A DNA stretch of 5,284 nt from Clostridiales bacterium UBA2658 (GCA_002359425.1 DEMY01000035.1:4482-9765); one strand, 5' to 3'. Positions 1 through 5,206 are shown, counted from the stretch's first letter. The notes: generated from the letters alone by a model not told the origin. Numbers and translations: made by a program.

Positions 1-139
1 TGAACTTTGGAGTCTGCTGGAGTTCCCGGTTTTCCCGCTCGGAAAACGTTCTGTCCGGCAGAATGGCGGAAAGGACGAGCATAAATCCGATAAAGGCACA
101 GAAAAGGACAATTTGTATTTTACAGGAGCGTTTTGTCAT
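1..139 (-). CDS. DHHW/AlgJ-like acyltransferase partner protein, N-terminal fragment
   Basis: Only the first 46 codons lie inside the window; the gene continues past the left edge. The reading starts MTKRSCKIQ, runs through one hydrophobic helix (about residues 8-27), then reads LPDRTFSERENREL and ends near TPKF. That layout, a single N-terminal membrane anchor followed by an (F)SERENR-type segment, is typical of DHHW-family proteins related to AlgJ/AlgX, which act outside the membrane with an MBOAT partner. The ATG is at 137-139, with GAGG (148-151) eight bases upstream. That ribosome binding site overlaps the stop codon of the MBOAT gene, so translational coupling is likely. Role (inferred): takes acyl groups exported by the MBOAT protein and places them on an extracellular polymer. 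The catalytic region is not visible, so the family call rests on the N-terminus and the neighbour. Confidence 0.7.
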   Translation of the reverse strand, partial: MTKRSCKIQIVLFCAFIGFMLVLSAILPDRTFSERENRELQQTPKF

Positions 140-149
140 AGCGATTACC

Positions 150-1556
150 TCAGAACTGACGGAAATAGATGAACGAAACATAAGTGGAACCCACAAGATA
201 GCCTGTGCAAAGAATCAGTGTCAGAATGATCAGAACCGGCGCTGCAACAGATTGCACCTTCTTGGGGAGTTTATGAAACAGGTTTGAAAACAGCGGCGTG
301 CAGGCAAGCGCCGCAATCAGAAAGACGACGGCAAAGGTTTTGAGATAAAAGCCGTCCACCGGCTGATAAGCGCCGCCGCTGCCGAGGCCAAGCATCGTCT
401 TGTAGTATCTGCCGCAATCAGCAAGCGACGAAAGCTCAAATAAGACCCAGCCCGAAAATGCGACAACCACGGCATACAGGTGACTGATGAAGCGCGGTAC
501 CTTTTTGAGCGCCTTGAGAAGCCAAAGCTTTTCAATAATGAGGAACACCGCATAGTAGAGTCCCCAAAGCATGAAATTCCAGCTTGCCCCGTGCCAGAAG
601 CCGGTGAGCGCCCAAACGATTGCGATGTTCAGAAGCTGCCGGTATTTTCCTTTTCGGTTGCCGCCAAGCGGAATATAAACGTAATCGCGGAACCATGTGC
701 CGAGGCTGATATGCCAACGGCGCCAGAACTCGGTCACGCTTTTAGAAATGTATGGATAATCAAAGTTTTCTCTGAACTCAAAGCCGAACATCTTGGCGAG
801 ACCGATCGCCATATCGCTGTATCCGGAAAAGTCAAAGTAGATTTCAAGCGAAAACGCGCAGATGCCAATCCACGCTCCGACGGTCGAGAGGTTTGAAGCG
901 GTCATCGTAGAGTAGGTATCCCAGAGCTTAGAGAGGTTGTTTGCGATAAGAACCTTTTTGGCAAGGCCAATCGTGAAACGGCGCACACCGCTCGCAAATT
1001 GATCTGTGTTATTCGGTCGGCAGGCGATTTGCGAGGCGACGTCCTTGTAACGGACAATCGGACCGGCAGTCAGGTGCGGAAACAGCGCGGCGTAGGTGCC
1101 GTAGCCGATAAGGCTCTTTTCAGCGTCACAGTCGCCTCGATAAATGTCAACTTGATAAGATATGCCGCGGAACGTGTAAAACGAAATGCCGAGCGGCAAG
1201 GCAAGCTCCAGCGGCTTAATAAAGCTAAGTGCCGGAATGAGTTCTAGGGTTTTTGCAAACAAATCGTAATATTTAAATAATAAAAGCATTAACAGGTTTA
1301 CAAGAGTACCCGTAACCATCCATGCCTTTGCGCGTTTTGGACTGTTCTCCCGGCTGCGCCAAACGGCAAGTCCGAGAAAATAGTTCGCAACGATAGAGGC
1401 AAGCAGCAAGAGAATATAGACCGGCTCTCCCCAGCCATAAAAGACAAGGCTGGCAAGCAAAAGACAGGGATTTTTCCATCTTTGTGGTACAATATAATAA
1501 ACCGCCAGAACCACTGGCAGGAAAACATACATAAAAATCAGGCTTGAAAAGACCAT
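150..1556 (-). CDS. MBOAT family membrane O-acyltransferase (AlgI/DltB-like)
   Basis: This 468-residue polytopic membrane protein matches the usual AlgI length and shows the MBOAT signatures in order: PHLTAGPIVRY (160-170), YFDFSGYSDMAIG (240-252), FWRRWHISLGTWFRDY (277-292) followed by YIPLGGN, and TGFWHGASWNFMLWG (318-332). His322 in FWHG is the expected catalytic histidine and His282 is the second conserved one. Hydrophobic stretches from residue 5 to the C-terminus are consistent with about ten or more membrane segments. Known role of the family: transfer of acyl (often acetyl) groups across the membrane for O-acylation of alginate, cell-wall polymers, teichoic acid or exopolysaccharide. 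The substrate cannot be told from this sequence. The ATG at 1554-1556 is preceded on its strand by AAGGGG (1566-1571). It is the first gene of an operon with the DHHW-like gene 10 bp downstream. Confidence 0.93.
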   Translation of the reverse strand: MVFSSLIFMYVFLPVVLAVYYIVPQRWKNPCLLLASLVFYGWGEPVYILLLLASIVANYFLGLAVWRSRENSPKRAKAWMVTGTLVNLLMLLLFKYYDLFAKTLELIPALSFIKPLELALPLGISFYTFRGISYQVDIYRGDCDAEKSLIGYGTYAALFPHLTAGPIVRYKDVASQIACRPNNTDQFASGVRRFTIGLAKKVLIANNLSKLWDTYSTMTASNLSTVGAWIGICAFSLEIYFDFSGYSDMAIGLAKMFGFEFRENFDYPYISKSVTEFWRRWHISLGTWFRDYVYIPLGGNRKGKYRQLLNIAIVWALTGFWHGASWNFMLWGLYYAVFLIIEKLWLLKALKKVPRFISHLYAVVVAFSGWVLFELSSLADCGRYYKTMLGLGSGGAYQPVDGFYLKTFAVVFLIAALACTPLFSNLFHKLPKKVQSVAAPVLIILTLILCTGYLVGSTYVSFIYFRQF

Positions 1557-1565
1557 GGAAAATAA

Positions 1566-1571
1566 CCCCTT
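1566..1571 (-). promoter_or_regulatory. Ribosome binding site of the MBOAT gene
   Basis: On the minus strand AAGGGG lies nine bases upstream of the ATG at 1556. It is a reasonable but not perfect Shine-Dalgarno match and supports this start. Confidence 0.6.
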
Positions 1572-1595
1572 CGCGTTAATTGTTGTGACCTTATA

Positions 1596-1624
1596 ATTTT
1601 ACATAAGAATGCGCCCGATTGCAA
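1596..1624 (-). promoter_or_regulatory. Candidate vegetative promoter of the MBOAT operon
   Basis: Reading the minus strand, TTGCAA (1619-1624, four of six matches to TTGACA) is followed after exactly 17 bases by TAAAAT (1596-1601, five of six matches to TATAAT). Transcription would start near 1589, giving a leader of about 33 bases that contains the ribosome binding site. Assignment is by consensus only. Confidence 0.6.
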
Positions 1625-1695
1625 CACCGGACGCAAACTTTTTTAATCCTTATACAGTCACAAGCCACACGGCTTAGTCGGTCAAAAGGCCATAC

Positions 1696-1719
1696 GCTGA
1701 AAAGCCGCTACGTTTCAGC
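1696..1719 (-). terminator. Possible weak terminator hairpin downstream of the recombinase gene
   Basis: GCTGAAA (1696-1702) and TTTCAGC (1713-1719) form a perfect 7-bp stem with a 10-base loop, 34 bp past the recombinase stop codon. On the minus strand it is followed only by GTATGGCCTTTTG, a poor T tract. On the plus strand it is followed by ACAGC and six T residues (1725-1730), but no plus-strand gene ends here. It may be a transcription end point or merely a structured spacer. Confidence 0.35.
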
Positions 1720-1752
1720 ACAGCATTTTTTAATAAATGATTAATAATGCGC

Positions 1753-2775
1753 TCACTTGCCGCCGCCCGGTTTTTTATCGCGGTCAGGCTCGAACTCGGC
1801 CAGCGGGTTGGCGCGCGCTGCTGTGCGCAGCTCCGAGTTGTCTACGTGGGTGTAAATCTGCGTTGTATTCAGATGCTCGTGGCCCAGAACCTCCTGCAAG
1901 GTGCGCACATCGACGCCGTTTTGCAGCATCAGCGTTGCCGCCGTGTGGCGGAGCTTATGGGACGAATACTGCGTCGGGTCGAGACCGGCGGCAAGCAGGT
2001 TCTTTTTCACCATACTGTGCACCATTTCGCGCGAAATGCGTGTGCGCCGGTTTGTCACAAACATCGCGGGTTCGTATTCCGGCACAAGTGCCTTGCGCAC
2101 CAAAAGCCAGTTGTCCAGCGCCTTTTTGGTCGCGTCATTCATATAGACCATGCGCTGTTTGTTGCCTTTGCCAAGTACGCGAAGCGCGTCGCCGTGATAA
2201 TCTGTTACATTTAATCCCACAATCTCCGAAATTCGCAGTCCACAGTTTAGGAAAATGCAGATGATGCAGTAATCTCTGTCCCTGTTTTTTCCATCTATTG
2301 AGTTGAGCAAGCGGCGACTTTCATCGAGCGTCAGATAACGCGGCAAGGTTTTAGGGGCCTTGGGCGAGTCGAGGTCGGCAACCGGGTTTTCGTCAAGGAG
2401 CTTGGCCTTGGTCGTAAGGTATTTGTAAAAGCTACGGATGGATGCAATTTTGCGCGCGCGCGTCGTCGGCGCAAGTCCAAATTCCTTGGTTCGGCTGCGT
2501 TGGTTGACAACCCGGTCGCGCGACAGGAACGACAGATAATTGTAGACTTCGTTGAGCGTGACGCACGCAACGAAGTCGAGGCCGACGTCCATGATCGAAA
2601 TTTCATCCAGCGGGGTTTTGGGCGCAACGAGTCCGCGTTCGATTTTCAGGTATCTGAAAAACGTCCGCAAGTCCAGATAGTATTCGTCCACGGTTTTCTG
2701 CGAGTGGCCTTTTATAGTTTCGTGGTAGTTCAAAAAGTCCCGCAAAATTTCCGGGCTGTCCGCACGATAGTCCAT
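1753..2775 (-). CDS. XerC/XerD-like tyrosine recombinase
   Basis: A complete 340-residue site-specific recombinase. The N-terminal SAM-like core-binding domain (about 8-125) reads LRDFLNYHETIKGHSQKTVDEYYLDLRTFFRYL. The catalytic domain (about 145-325) carries every expected residue: Arg181 in GLRISE, Lys203 in LGKGNKQR, His273 and Arg276 in HKLRH, His299 in LGHEH, and the nucleophile Tyr308 in QIYTHVD. It is slightly longer than E. coli XerD because of an insert around residues 50-70 and a charged tail. The N-terminus matches, from memory, XerC/D-like proteins widespread in Oscillospiraceae, so it may be a housekeeping recombinase rather than a phage integrase. No phage or conjugation genes are nearby. 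The ATG at 2773-2775 has only a weak ribosome binding site (GGAAAG, 11 bases upstream). An in-frame TGA just beyond it excludes a longer upstream start. A dif-like palindrome lies 35 bp upstream. Confidence 0.93.
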   Translation of the reverse strand: MDYRADSPEILRDFLNYHETIKGHSQKTVDEYYLDLRTFFRYLKIERGLVAPKTPLDEISIMDVGLDFVACVTLNEVYNYLSFLSRDRVVNQRSRTKEFGLAPTTRARKIASIRSFYKYLTTKAKLLDENPVADLDSPKAPKTLPRYLTLDESRRLLNSIDGKNRDRDYCIICIFLNCGLRISEIVGLNVTDYHGDALRVLGKGNKQRMVYMNDATKKALDNWLLVRKALVPEYEPAMFVTNRRTRISREMVHSMVKKNLLAAGLDPTQYSSHKLRHTAATLMLQNGVDVRTLQEVLGHEHLNTTQIYTHVDNSELRTAARANPLAEFEPDRDKKPGGGK

Positions 2776-2810
2776 TTCGCCGTCTTCTTTCCGGGTTCAC
2801 ACTCCCCTAA

Positions 2811-2838
2811 GTTAAACAAAAACTTTATTTTGTTTAAT
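2811..2838. other. dif-like palindrome (11-6-11) upstream of the recombinase
   Basis: The left arm GTTAAACAAAA (2811-2821), six central bases ACTTTA (2822-2827) and right arm TTTTGTTTAAT (2828-2838) form an almost perfect inverted repeat: ten of eleven arm positions are complementary. The 11-6-11 layout is that of Xer dif sites. The right arm matches the E. coli XerD arm TTATGTTAAAT at nine of eleven positions, the E. coli sequence being from memory. It could be a recombination site for the adjacent recombinase, an operator for its own promoter, or AT-rich chance structure. The geometry is seen directly; the function is inferred. Confidence 0.4.
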
Positions 2839-2842
2839 TTAC
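2828..2842 (+). repeat. 15-bp direct repeat, copy 1
   Basis: TTTTGTTTAATTTAC occurs here and again, identically, at 2939-2953, a period of 111 bp. Its first ten bases also form the right arm of the 2811-2838 palindrome. Confidence 0.85.
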
Positions 2843-2901
2843 TATGTTATATAAACTAGGGCTGTTTACCGAAACCCTTGACAATTCTACATTCCTTCCC
2901 C

Positions 2902-2915
2902 GCCTTTTGCAAGGC
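2902..2915. other. Small stem-loop between the two direct repeats
   Basis: GCCTT (2902-2906), loop TTGC, then AAGGC (2911-2915): a perfect 5-bp stem with a tetraloop. No T tract follows on either strand, so it is not a typical terminator. It lies midway between the 15-bp repeat copies. Confidence 0.4.
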
Positions 2916-2938
2916 CGAAATTACCGTTTTGAAAATTG

Positions 2939-2953
2939 TTTTGTTTAATTTAC
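2939..2953 (+). repeat. 15-bp direct repeat, copy 2
   Basis: Exact second copy of TTTTGTTTAATTTAC. Unlike copy 1 it has no inverted partner arm next to it, so it is a half-site if the repeat is a protein-binding motif. Surrounding bases AATTG (2934-2938) and CAATT (2953-2957) form a separate short inverted repeat around it. Confidence 0.85.
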
Positions 2954-3066
2954 AATTCCGAAACCTAAAAAACCATTCGGAGTCGATTTTTTCGTGTACC
3001 ATACCAAGATGTGATTGCGACGAAAACATTACTCTTGCAGGAAACGATTGAATTGTTACTGCATAG

Positions 3067-3072
3067 TATAAT
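3067..3072 (+). promoter_or_regulatory. Possible -10 box for the TTG-started gene
   Basis: A perfect TATAAT lies 63 bases upstream of the start codon at 3136. No good -35 hexamer sits 16-18 bases upstream and there is no TG extension, so this may be chance in AT-rich DNA or a promoter that needs an activator. Confidence 0.3.
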
Positions 3073-3119
3073 ATTGGCTGTTCCTATGCCAATGCCGGTT
3101 GAACAGGCATTAATTGAAA

Positions 3120-3128
3120 AAGGAGATG
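3120..3128 (+). promoter_or_regulatory. Ribosome binding site that fixes the TTG start
   Basis: AAGGAGATG differs from the ideal AAGGAGGTG at one base and lies seven bases before TTG at 3136-3138. No ATG or GTG in that frame is equally well placed, so this site decides the unusual start codon. Confidence 0.7.
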
Positions 3129-3135
3129 TGGTAAT

Positions 3136-3705
3136 TTGGATCATAAAATATGCTGTCATGACACGTGCATATTACCCAAGAATGTAAACGTTCCAATAGA
3201 GCTTTACAAGTCCTTGCAAGGGAAATATTTTATTGGCTATGCGGATAACTTATCTTTTGGCGATAACACAAGCGCGTGGGCCAGGTTATACAATCCCAGT
3301 TGCTCTGGAGTAAACTTATATGTAAATGTATGGACTATAACAGACATTTCGGAAGCACCTTATCGCGCTCAATTTTGGTTTAACGCAACTCCGCCGGGTA
3401 TTCCTATAGATTCTGATTTGGTATCCCCTTCCAATACTGCTATTAATCCTTTGCCAAAACCAAAAATTAAACTACAGTATGCCTCCAACGTTGATGGGGA
3501 GCCGTCAGGAGGCATAAAGGCCTTTGTTCGCAGAGCGCAACCAGAAACAACCTTAGTAGAGTCCGAAAATGGTAAATTGATATTCCCGCCCGGAGGCTCT
3601 TTATTGATATTCCTGTCTACACCGGAAGCCCCCACTTCGTCTGCCGCGGGCAGAATAGCCTTTGGCTGGTGGGAAGAAAGTGTTTGCGATGTATGTATTG
3701 AATAA
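3136..3705 (+). CDS. Uncharacterised small Firmicute protein (possibly DUF6143 family)
   Basis: A complete 189-residue protein with a TTG start and TAA stop. Conserved-looking blocks are LYKSLQGKYFIGYA (23-36), NPSCSGVNLYVNVWTITD (53-70), LVSPSNTAINPLPKPKIKLQYAS (95-117), a GG pair (125-126), FPPGGSLLIFL (150-160) and AFGWWEE (175-181). From memory this pattern resembles DUF6143 proteins of Bacilli and Clostridia, whose function is unknown to me. There is no signal peptide or membrane helix. The alternation of short hydrophobic strands, prolines and glycines suggests a compact beta-sandwich. Cysteines cluster at both ends: C6, C7 and C11 at the N-terminus and CDVC (184-187) at the C-terminus, which could bind metal or form cross-links. 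The DNA is visibly richer in A+T than the flanking recombinase and SLH genes, suggesting separate acquisition. It appears monocistronic, with no gene close downstream. Confidence 0.8.
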   Translation: MDHKICCHDTCILPKNVNVPIELYKSLQGKYFIGYADNLSFGDNTSAWARLYNPSCSGVNLYVNVWTITDISEAPYRAQFWFNATPPGIPIDSDLVSPSNTAINPLPKPKIKLQYASNVDGEPSGGIKAFVRRAQPETTLVESENGKLIFPPGGSLLIFLSTPEAPTSSAAGRIAFGWWEESVCDVCIE

Positions 3706-3961
3706 AAATAAGATAGAGCAACCTCAAAATTGGAGAAGAGAGCTAATTCGGCTACATACTCCATATTCACGCCAGAGATGCCCTGGCCCTGCGAAGTTCC
3801 ATTTCAACGCGTACCCAGTGTTCCCCTTACCCTTTTCCACTCTGCCTCTTTGTTGTCGTGATGCGGCCATCTACACCTTTGCTTACGGAGCGGCAGCGTG
3901 TCGGTGCAGCTGAGACTGTTCCACTTTTCCTTTCGGGATCTCGTCGCCCATAATAAAAATC
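3706..3961. other. Intergenic region without a convincing gene
   Basis: This stretch follows the TTG-started gene and precedes the terminator hairpin. Neither strand shows an open frame with both a ribosome binding site and a recognisable protein. A small hairpin GCCAG / CTGGC occurs at about 3772-3788. A 22-codon minus-strand frame (3883-3951) lacks a ribosome binding site. No tRNA, rRNA, SRP RNA or RNase P RNA pattern was seen. Confidence 0.6.
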
Positions 3962-4007
3962 GGCGCTGCCTTTTACTAAAAGTTTAGGACAGCGCCTTTT
4001 TCTTTTT
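3962..4007 (+). terminator. Bidirectional Rho-independent terminator
   Basis: GGCGCTG (3962-3968) pairs with CAGCGCC (3990-3996) over seven base pairs. The 21-base interior contains a second small stem, CTTTT / AAAAG. On the plus strand the stem is followed by TTTTTCTTTTT (3997-4007), a strong tail. On the minus strand it is followed by GATTTTTATT, also usable. It therefore likely ends the plus-strand gene at 3705 and the minus-strand SLH gene that stops at 4116. Confidence 0.8.
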
Positions 4008-4020
4008 CAATCAATCGTGG

Positions 4021-4054
4021 TTTCTCTTTTTCCGGCGCGACGGAAAAAGAGAAA
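4021..4054. repeat. Perfect 14-bp stem-loop
   Basis: TTTCTCTTTTTCCG (4021-4034) and CGGAAAAAGAGAAA (4041-4054) are exact reverse complements around the loop GCGCGA. Neither strand has a T tract directly after the stem, so it is not a classical terminator. It lies in the 3' untranslated region of the SLH gene and could protect that RNA from decay or be part of a dispersed intergenic repeat. Confidence 0.8.
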
Positions 4055-4055
4055 T

Positions 4056-4092
4056 GGGGATTTAGCCCCTTCGTCCTACCGCGGAGGGGTAG
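4056..4092. other. Two GC-rich hairpins with an alternative pairing
   Basis: GGGG (4056-4059) can pair with CCCC (4066-4069), and CTACC (4076-4080) with GGTAG (4088-4092). Alternatively, in plus-strand RNA, CCCCTTCG (4066-4073) can pair with CGGAGGGG (4082-4089) with one G-U pair, which excludes both other stems. It sits directly beside the 14-bp stem-loop and downstream of the SLH gene stop. Confidence 0.5.
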
Positions 4093-4115
4093 CCTTCAGC
4101 GGCCCGATAAGCAGT

Positions 4116-5027
4116 TTATCGTTTTTCCAAAACTGCCATGGCGTTATAGAGCATTTCCGCGCAGTCCGCGCGAGTCAGCGCTTCGGTGCCGCGGTAGTCG
4201 CTGATGCGGCAGGCACTCAGATTGGCGCAAGACTGCTCGGCCCACGCAGGCGCGGAAGCATAGTCTTCTGCTGTGCTTGCCTTCGTAAGACCGAGCGCGC
4301 GGTCGAGCATGACGGCGGCTTCGGGGTAGCTGATGGACTCCGCCGGGGAAAAGACTGCCGTACCTTCGCTTCCAGAGCAGCCCTTGATAACGCCGGAAAG
4401 AAGCGCCGTCGAGACATAGGGCTTCATATAGTTCGGAATATCCGCGTCATCGGCAAAGCCTGTTGTGATGACGCCAGTCAAAACGTCGCTGCCTGCGAGC
4501 TTCATGCACATTGTCAGGAATTCGCCACGCGAAACGGTCTTTTCGGGACAGAAAACATACTGGCCGCCGAGCTGCTCGCCGACGAAGATTTCCTCTTCCG
4601 CGAGTCTTACCGCCGCCATGCACGCACCGTTCCCATTCATGTCGGAGTAGGCGATTTTCGACTTCTGTTTTTCGATCTTGATGACGACGGTTGCCTCGGA
4701 GGACTTGTTGCCCTTGCTGTCAACCGCCTTGTAGCCGAAGTAATCGTGGCCACGCTTGCCCTCCGCCGGCGTGTAGACAAAGCTGCCGTCATCCTTCAGC
4801 GCCACGTTGCCCTTGATGGGCTTTGTGGTGACTTCAAACTTCATGGTATCGCCGTCCGGGTCGGTGGCCTTTAGCTGTCCGCCGACGGAGACCCCGCGAT
4901 ATGTTTTGAGTTCCATGTTTTCCGCAATCGGGTTTTCTCCGCTCTGCGCGGCGCATGCCCAGAGCGTTCCGAACGTCAGCGCAACCATGATAGAAAGCGC
5001 AAGTACGCCGGCTGTCTTTCTTTTCAT
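4116..5027 (-). CDS. Secreted cadherin/Ig-like protein with three SLH domains
   Basis: A 303-residue exported protein. Residues 1-27 form a signal peptide (MKRKTAGVLALSIMVALTFG, then TLWACAAQ); cleavage may be by signal peptidase I after ACA or, less typically, at a lipobox ending in Cys25. Residues 33-118 form a cadherin/Ig-like bacterial domain with the DPDGD loop (56-60) and the GSFVYTP...GHDYFGYKAVDSKGN pattern (81-107). Three S-layer homology domains follow at about 125-178, 190-246 and 255-301; their TRAE-like motifs are SRGE (166-169), SYPE (233-236) and TRAD (285-288). SLH domains are known to hold proteins to pyruvylated or similar secondary cell-wall polymers. The ATG at 5025-5027 is chosen because TGGAGG lies seven bases upstream and the signal peptide begins there. 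The frame is open further to 5150, but those 41 codons have no such support. Ligand or partner is unknown. Confidence 0.92.
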   Translation of the reverse strand: MKRKTAGVLALSIMVALTFGTLWACAAQSGENPIAENMELKTYRGVSVGGQLKATDPDGDTMKFEVTTKPIKGNVALKDDGSFVYTPAEGKRGHDYFGYKAVDSKGNKSSEATVVIKIEKQKSKIAYSDMNGNGACMAAVRLAEEEIFVGEQLGGQYVFCPEKTVSRGEFLTMCMKLAGSDVLTGVITTGFADDADIPNYMKPYVSTALLSGVIKGCSGSEGTAVFSPAESISYPEAAVMLDRALGLTKASTAEDYASAPAWAEQSCANLSACRISDYRGTEALTRADCAEMLYNAMAVLEKR

Positions 5028-5034
5028 TGTGATA

Positions 5035-5040
5035 CCTCCA
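5035..5040 (-). promoter_or_regulatory. Ribosome binding site that decides the SLH gene start
   Basis: On the minus strand TGGAGG ends seven bases before the ATG at 5027. It argues against the upstream in-frame ATG at 5150, which would place 41 non-signal residues before the signal peptide. Confidence 0.85.
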
Positions 5041-5139
5041 AGAAAAGTTTGCGTCTGCAGGCAGAGAATACCGGCAGCCGCTTTGGAAGTATTTTGTCCG
5101 TGTATGGGAACATTATTCCTGAAAGCATCACAACGCTTA

Positions 5140-5206
5140 TTTTCAGGCATAGACTGTAACGACAGTTAAAAAACCGATTATCAGGAGGAATGAATATGCC
5201 TGAAAA
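5140..5206 (+). promoter_or_regulatory. Inverted repeat spanning the start codon of the last gene
   Basis: TTTTCAGGCATA (5140-5151) is the exact reverse complement of TATGCCTGAAAA (5195-5206). The right arm covers the ATG (5196-5198) and the next codons. Inside the 43-base spacer is a second perfect hairpin, ACTGT (5153-5157), loop AACG, ACAGT (5162-5166), as well as the AGGAGG ribosome binding site. The folded RNA would hide the start codon while leaving the ribosome binding site in a loop. Regulation is inferred. Confidence 0.45.
5183..5188 (+). promoter_or_regulatory. Ribosome binding site of the right-edge gene
   Basis: A perfect AGGAGG lies seven bases before the ATG at 5196. An earlier ATG at 5190 is too close to it, so translation should begin at 5196. 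Confidence 0.85.

Noticed and set aside
1662..1675. Hairpin AAGCC / GGCTT as a tRNA or attachment-site remnant
   Set aside because: Only a 5-bp stem, with no tRNA arms or T tract around it and no duplicate of the sequence elsewhere in the window.
1737..2264. Long plus-strand open frames opposite the recombinase
   Set aside because: They are rich in Arg, Cys and Ala without domain patterns and lie antisense to a fully motif-supported recombinase.
2878..2883. Perfect TTGACA as a plus-strand -35 box
   Set aside because: The hexamer 17 bases downstream (CGCCTT) is nothing like a -10 box, and the nearest TATAAT is more than 180 bp away.
1753..2953. Recombinase as integrase of a prophage or integrative element
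   Set aside because: No phage, conjugation or excisionase gene, no tRNA target and no matching att duplication are visible. The protein resembles chromosomal XerC/D-type enzymes, so a mobile element is not called.
3369..3770. 133-codon minus-strand frame opposite the TTG-started gene
   Set aside because: Antisense to a protein with conserved-looking blocks, with no recognisable domain of its own. It looks like a shadow frame.
3662..3913. 83-codon plus-strand frame overlapping the end of the TTG-started gene
   Set aside because: The start lies inside the preceding gene with no ribosome binding site, and the protein shows no recognisable pattern.
3883..3951. 22-codon minus-strand frame starting MGDEIPKGKVEQ
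   Set aside because: No ribosome binding site, bounded by a nearby stop and the terminator, and too short to identify. It may be a gene remnant, but nothing visible supports that.
4017..4874. 285-codon open frame on the plus strand opposite the SLH gene
   Set aside because: It is antisense to a gene with clear signal peptide and SLH motifs, begins inside a hairpin cluster, has no good ribosome binding site and no recognisable domains. It is a shadow produced by G+C-rich codon use.
5028..5150. 41-codon N-terminal extension of the SLH protein from an ATG at 5150
   Set aside because: The extension lacks a ribosome binding site and would bury the signal peptide. TGGAGG in front of the ATG at 5027 gives a far better start. 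The MPEN reading arises from the inverted repeat with the divergent gene.
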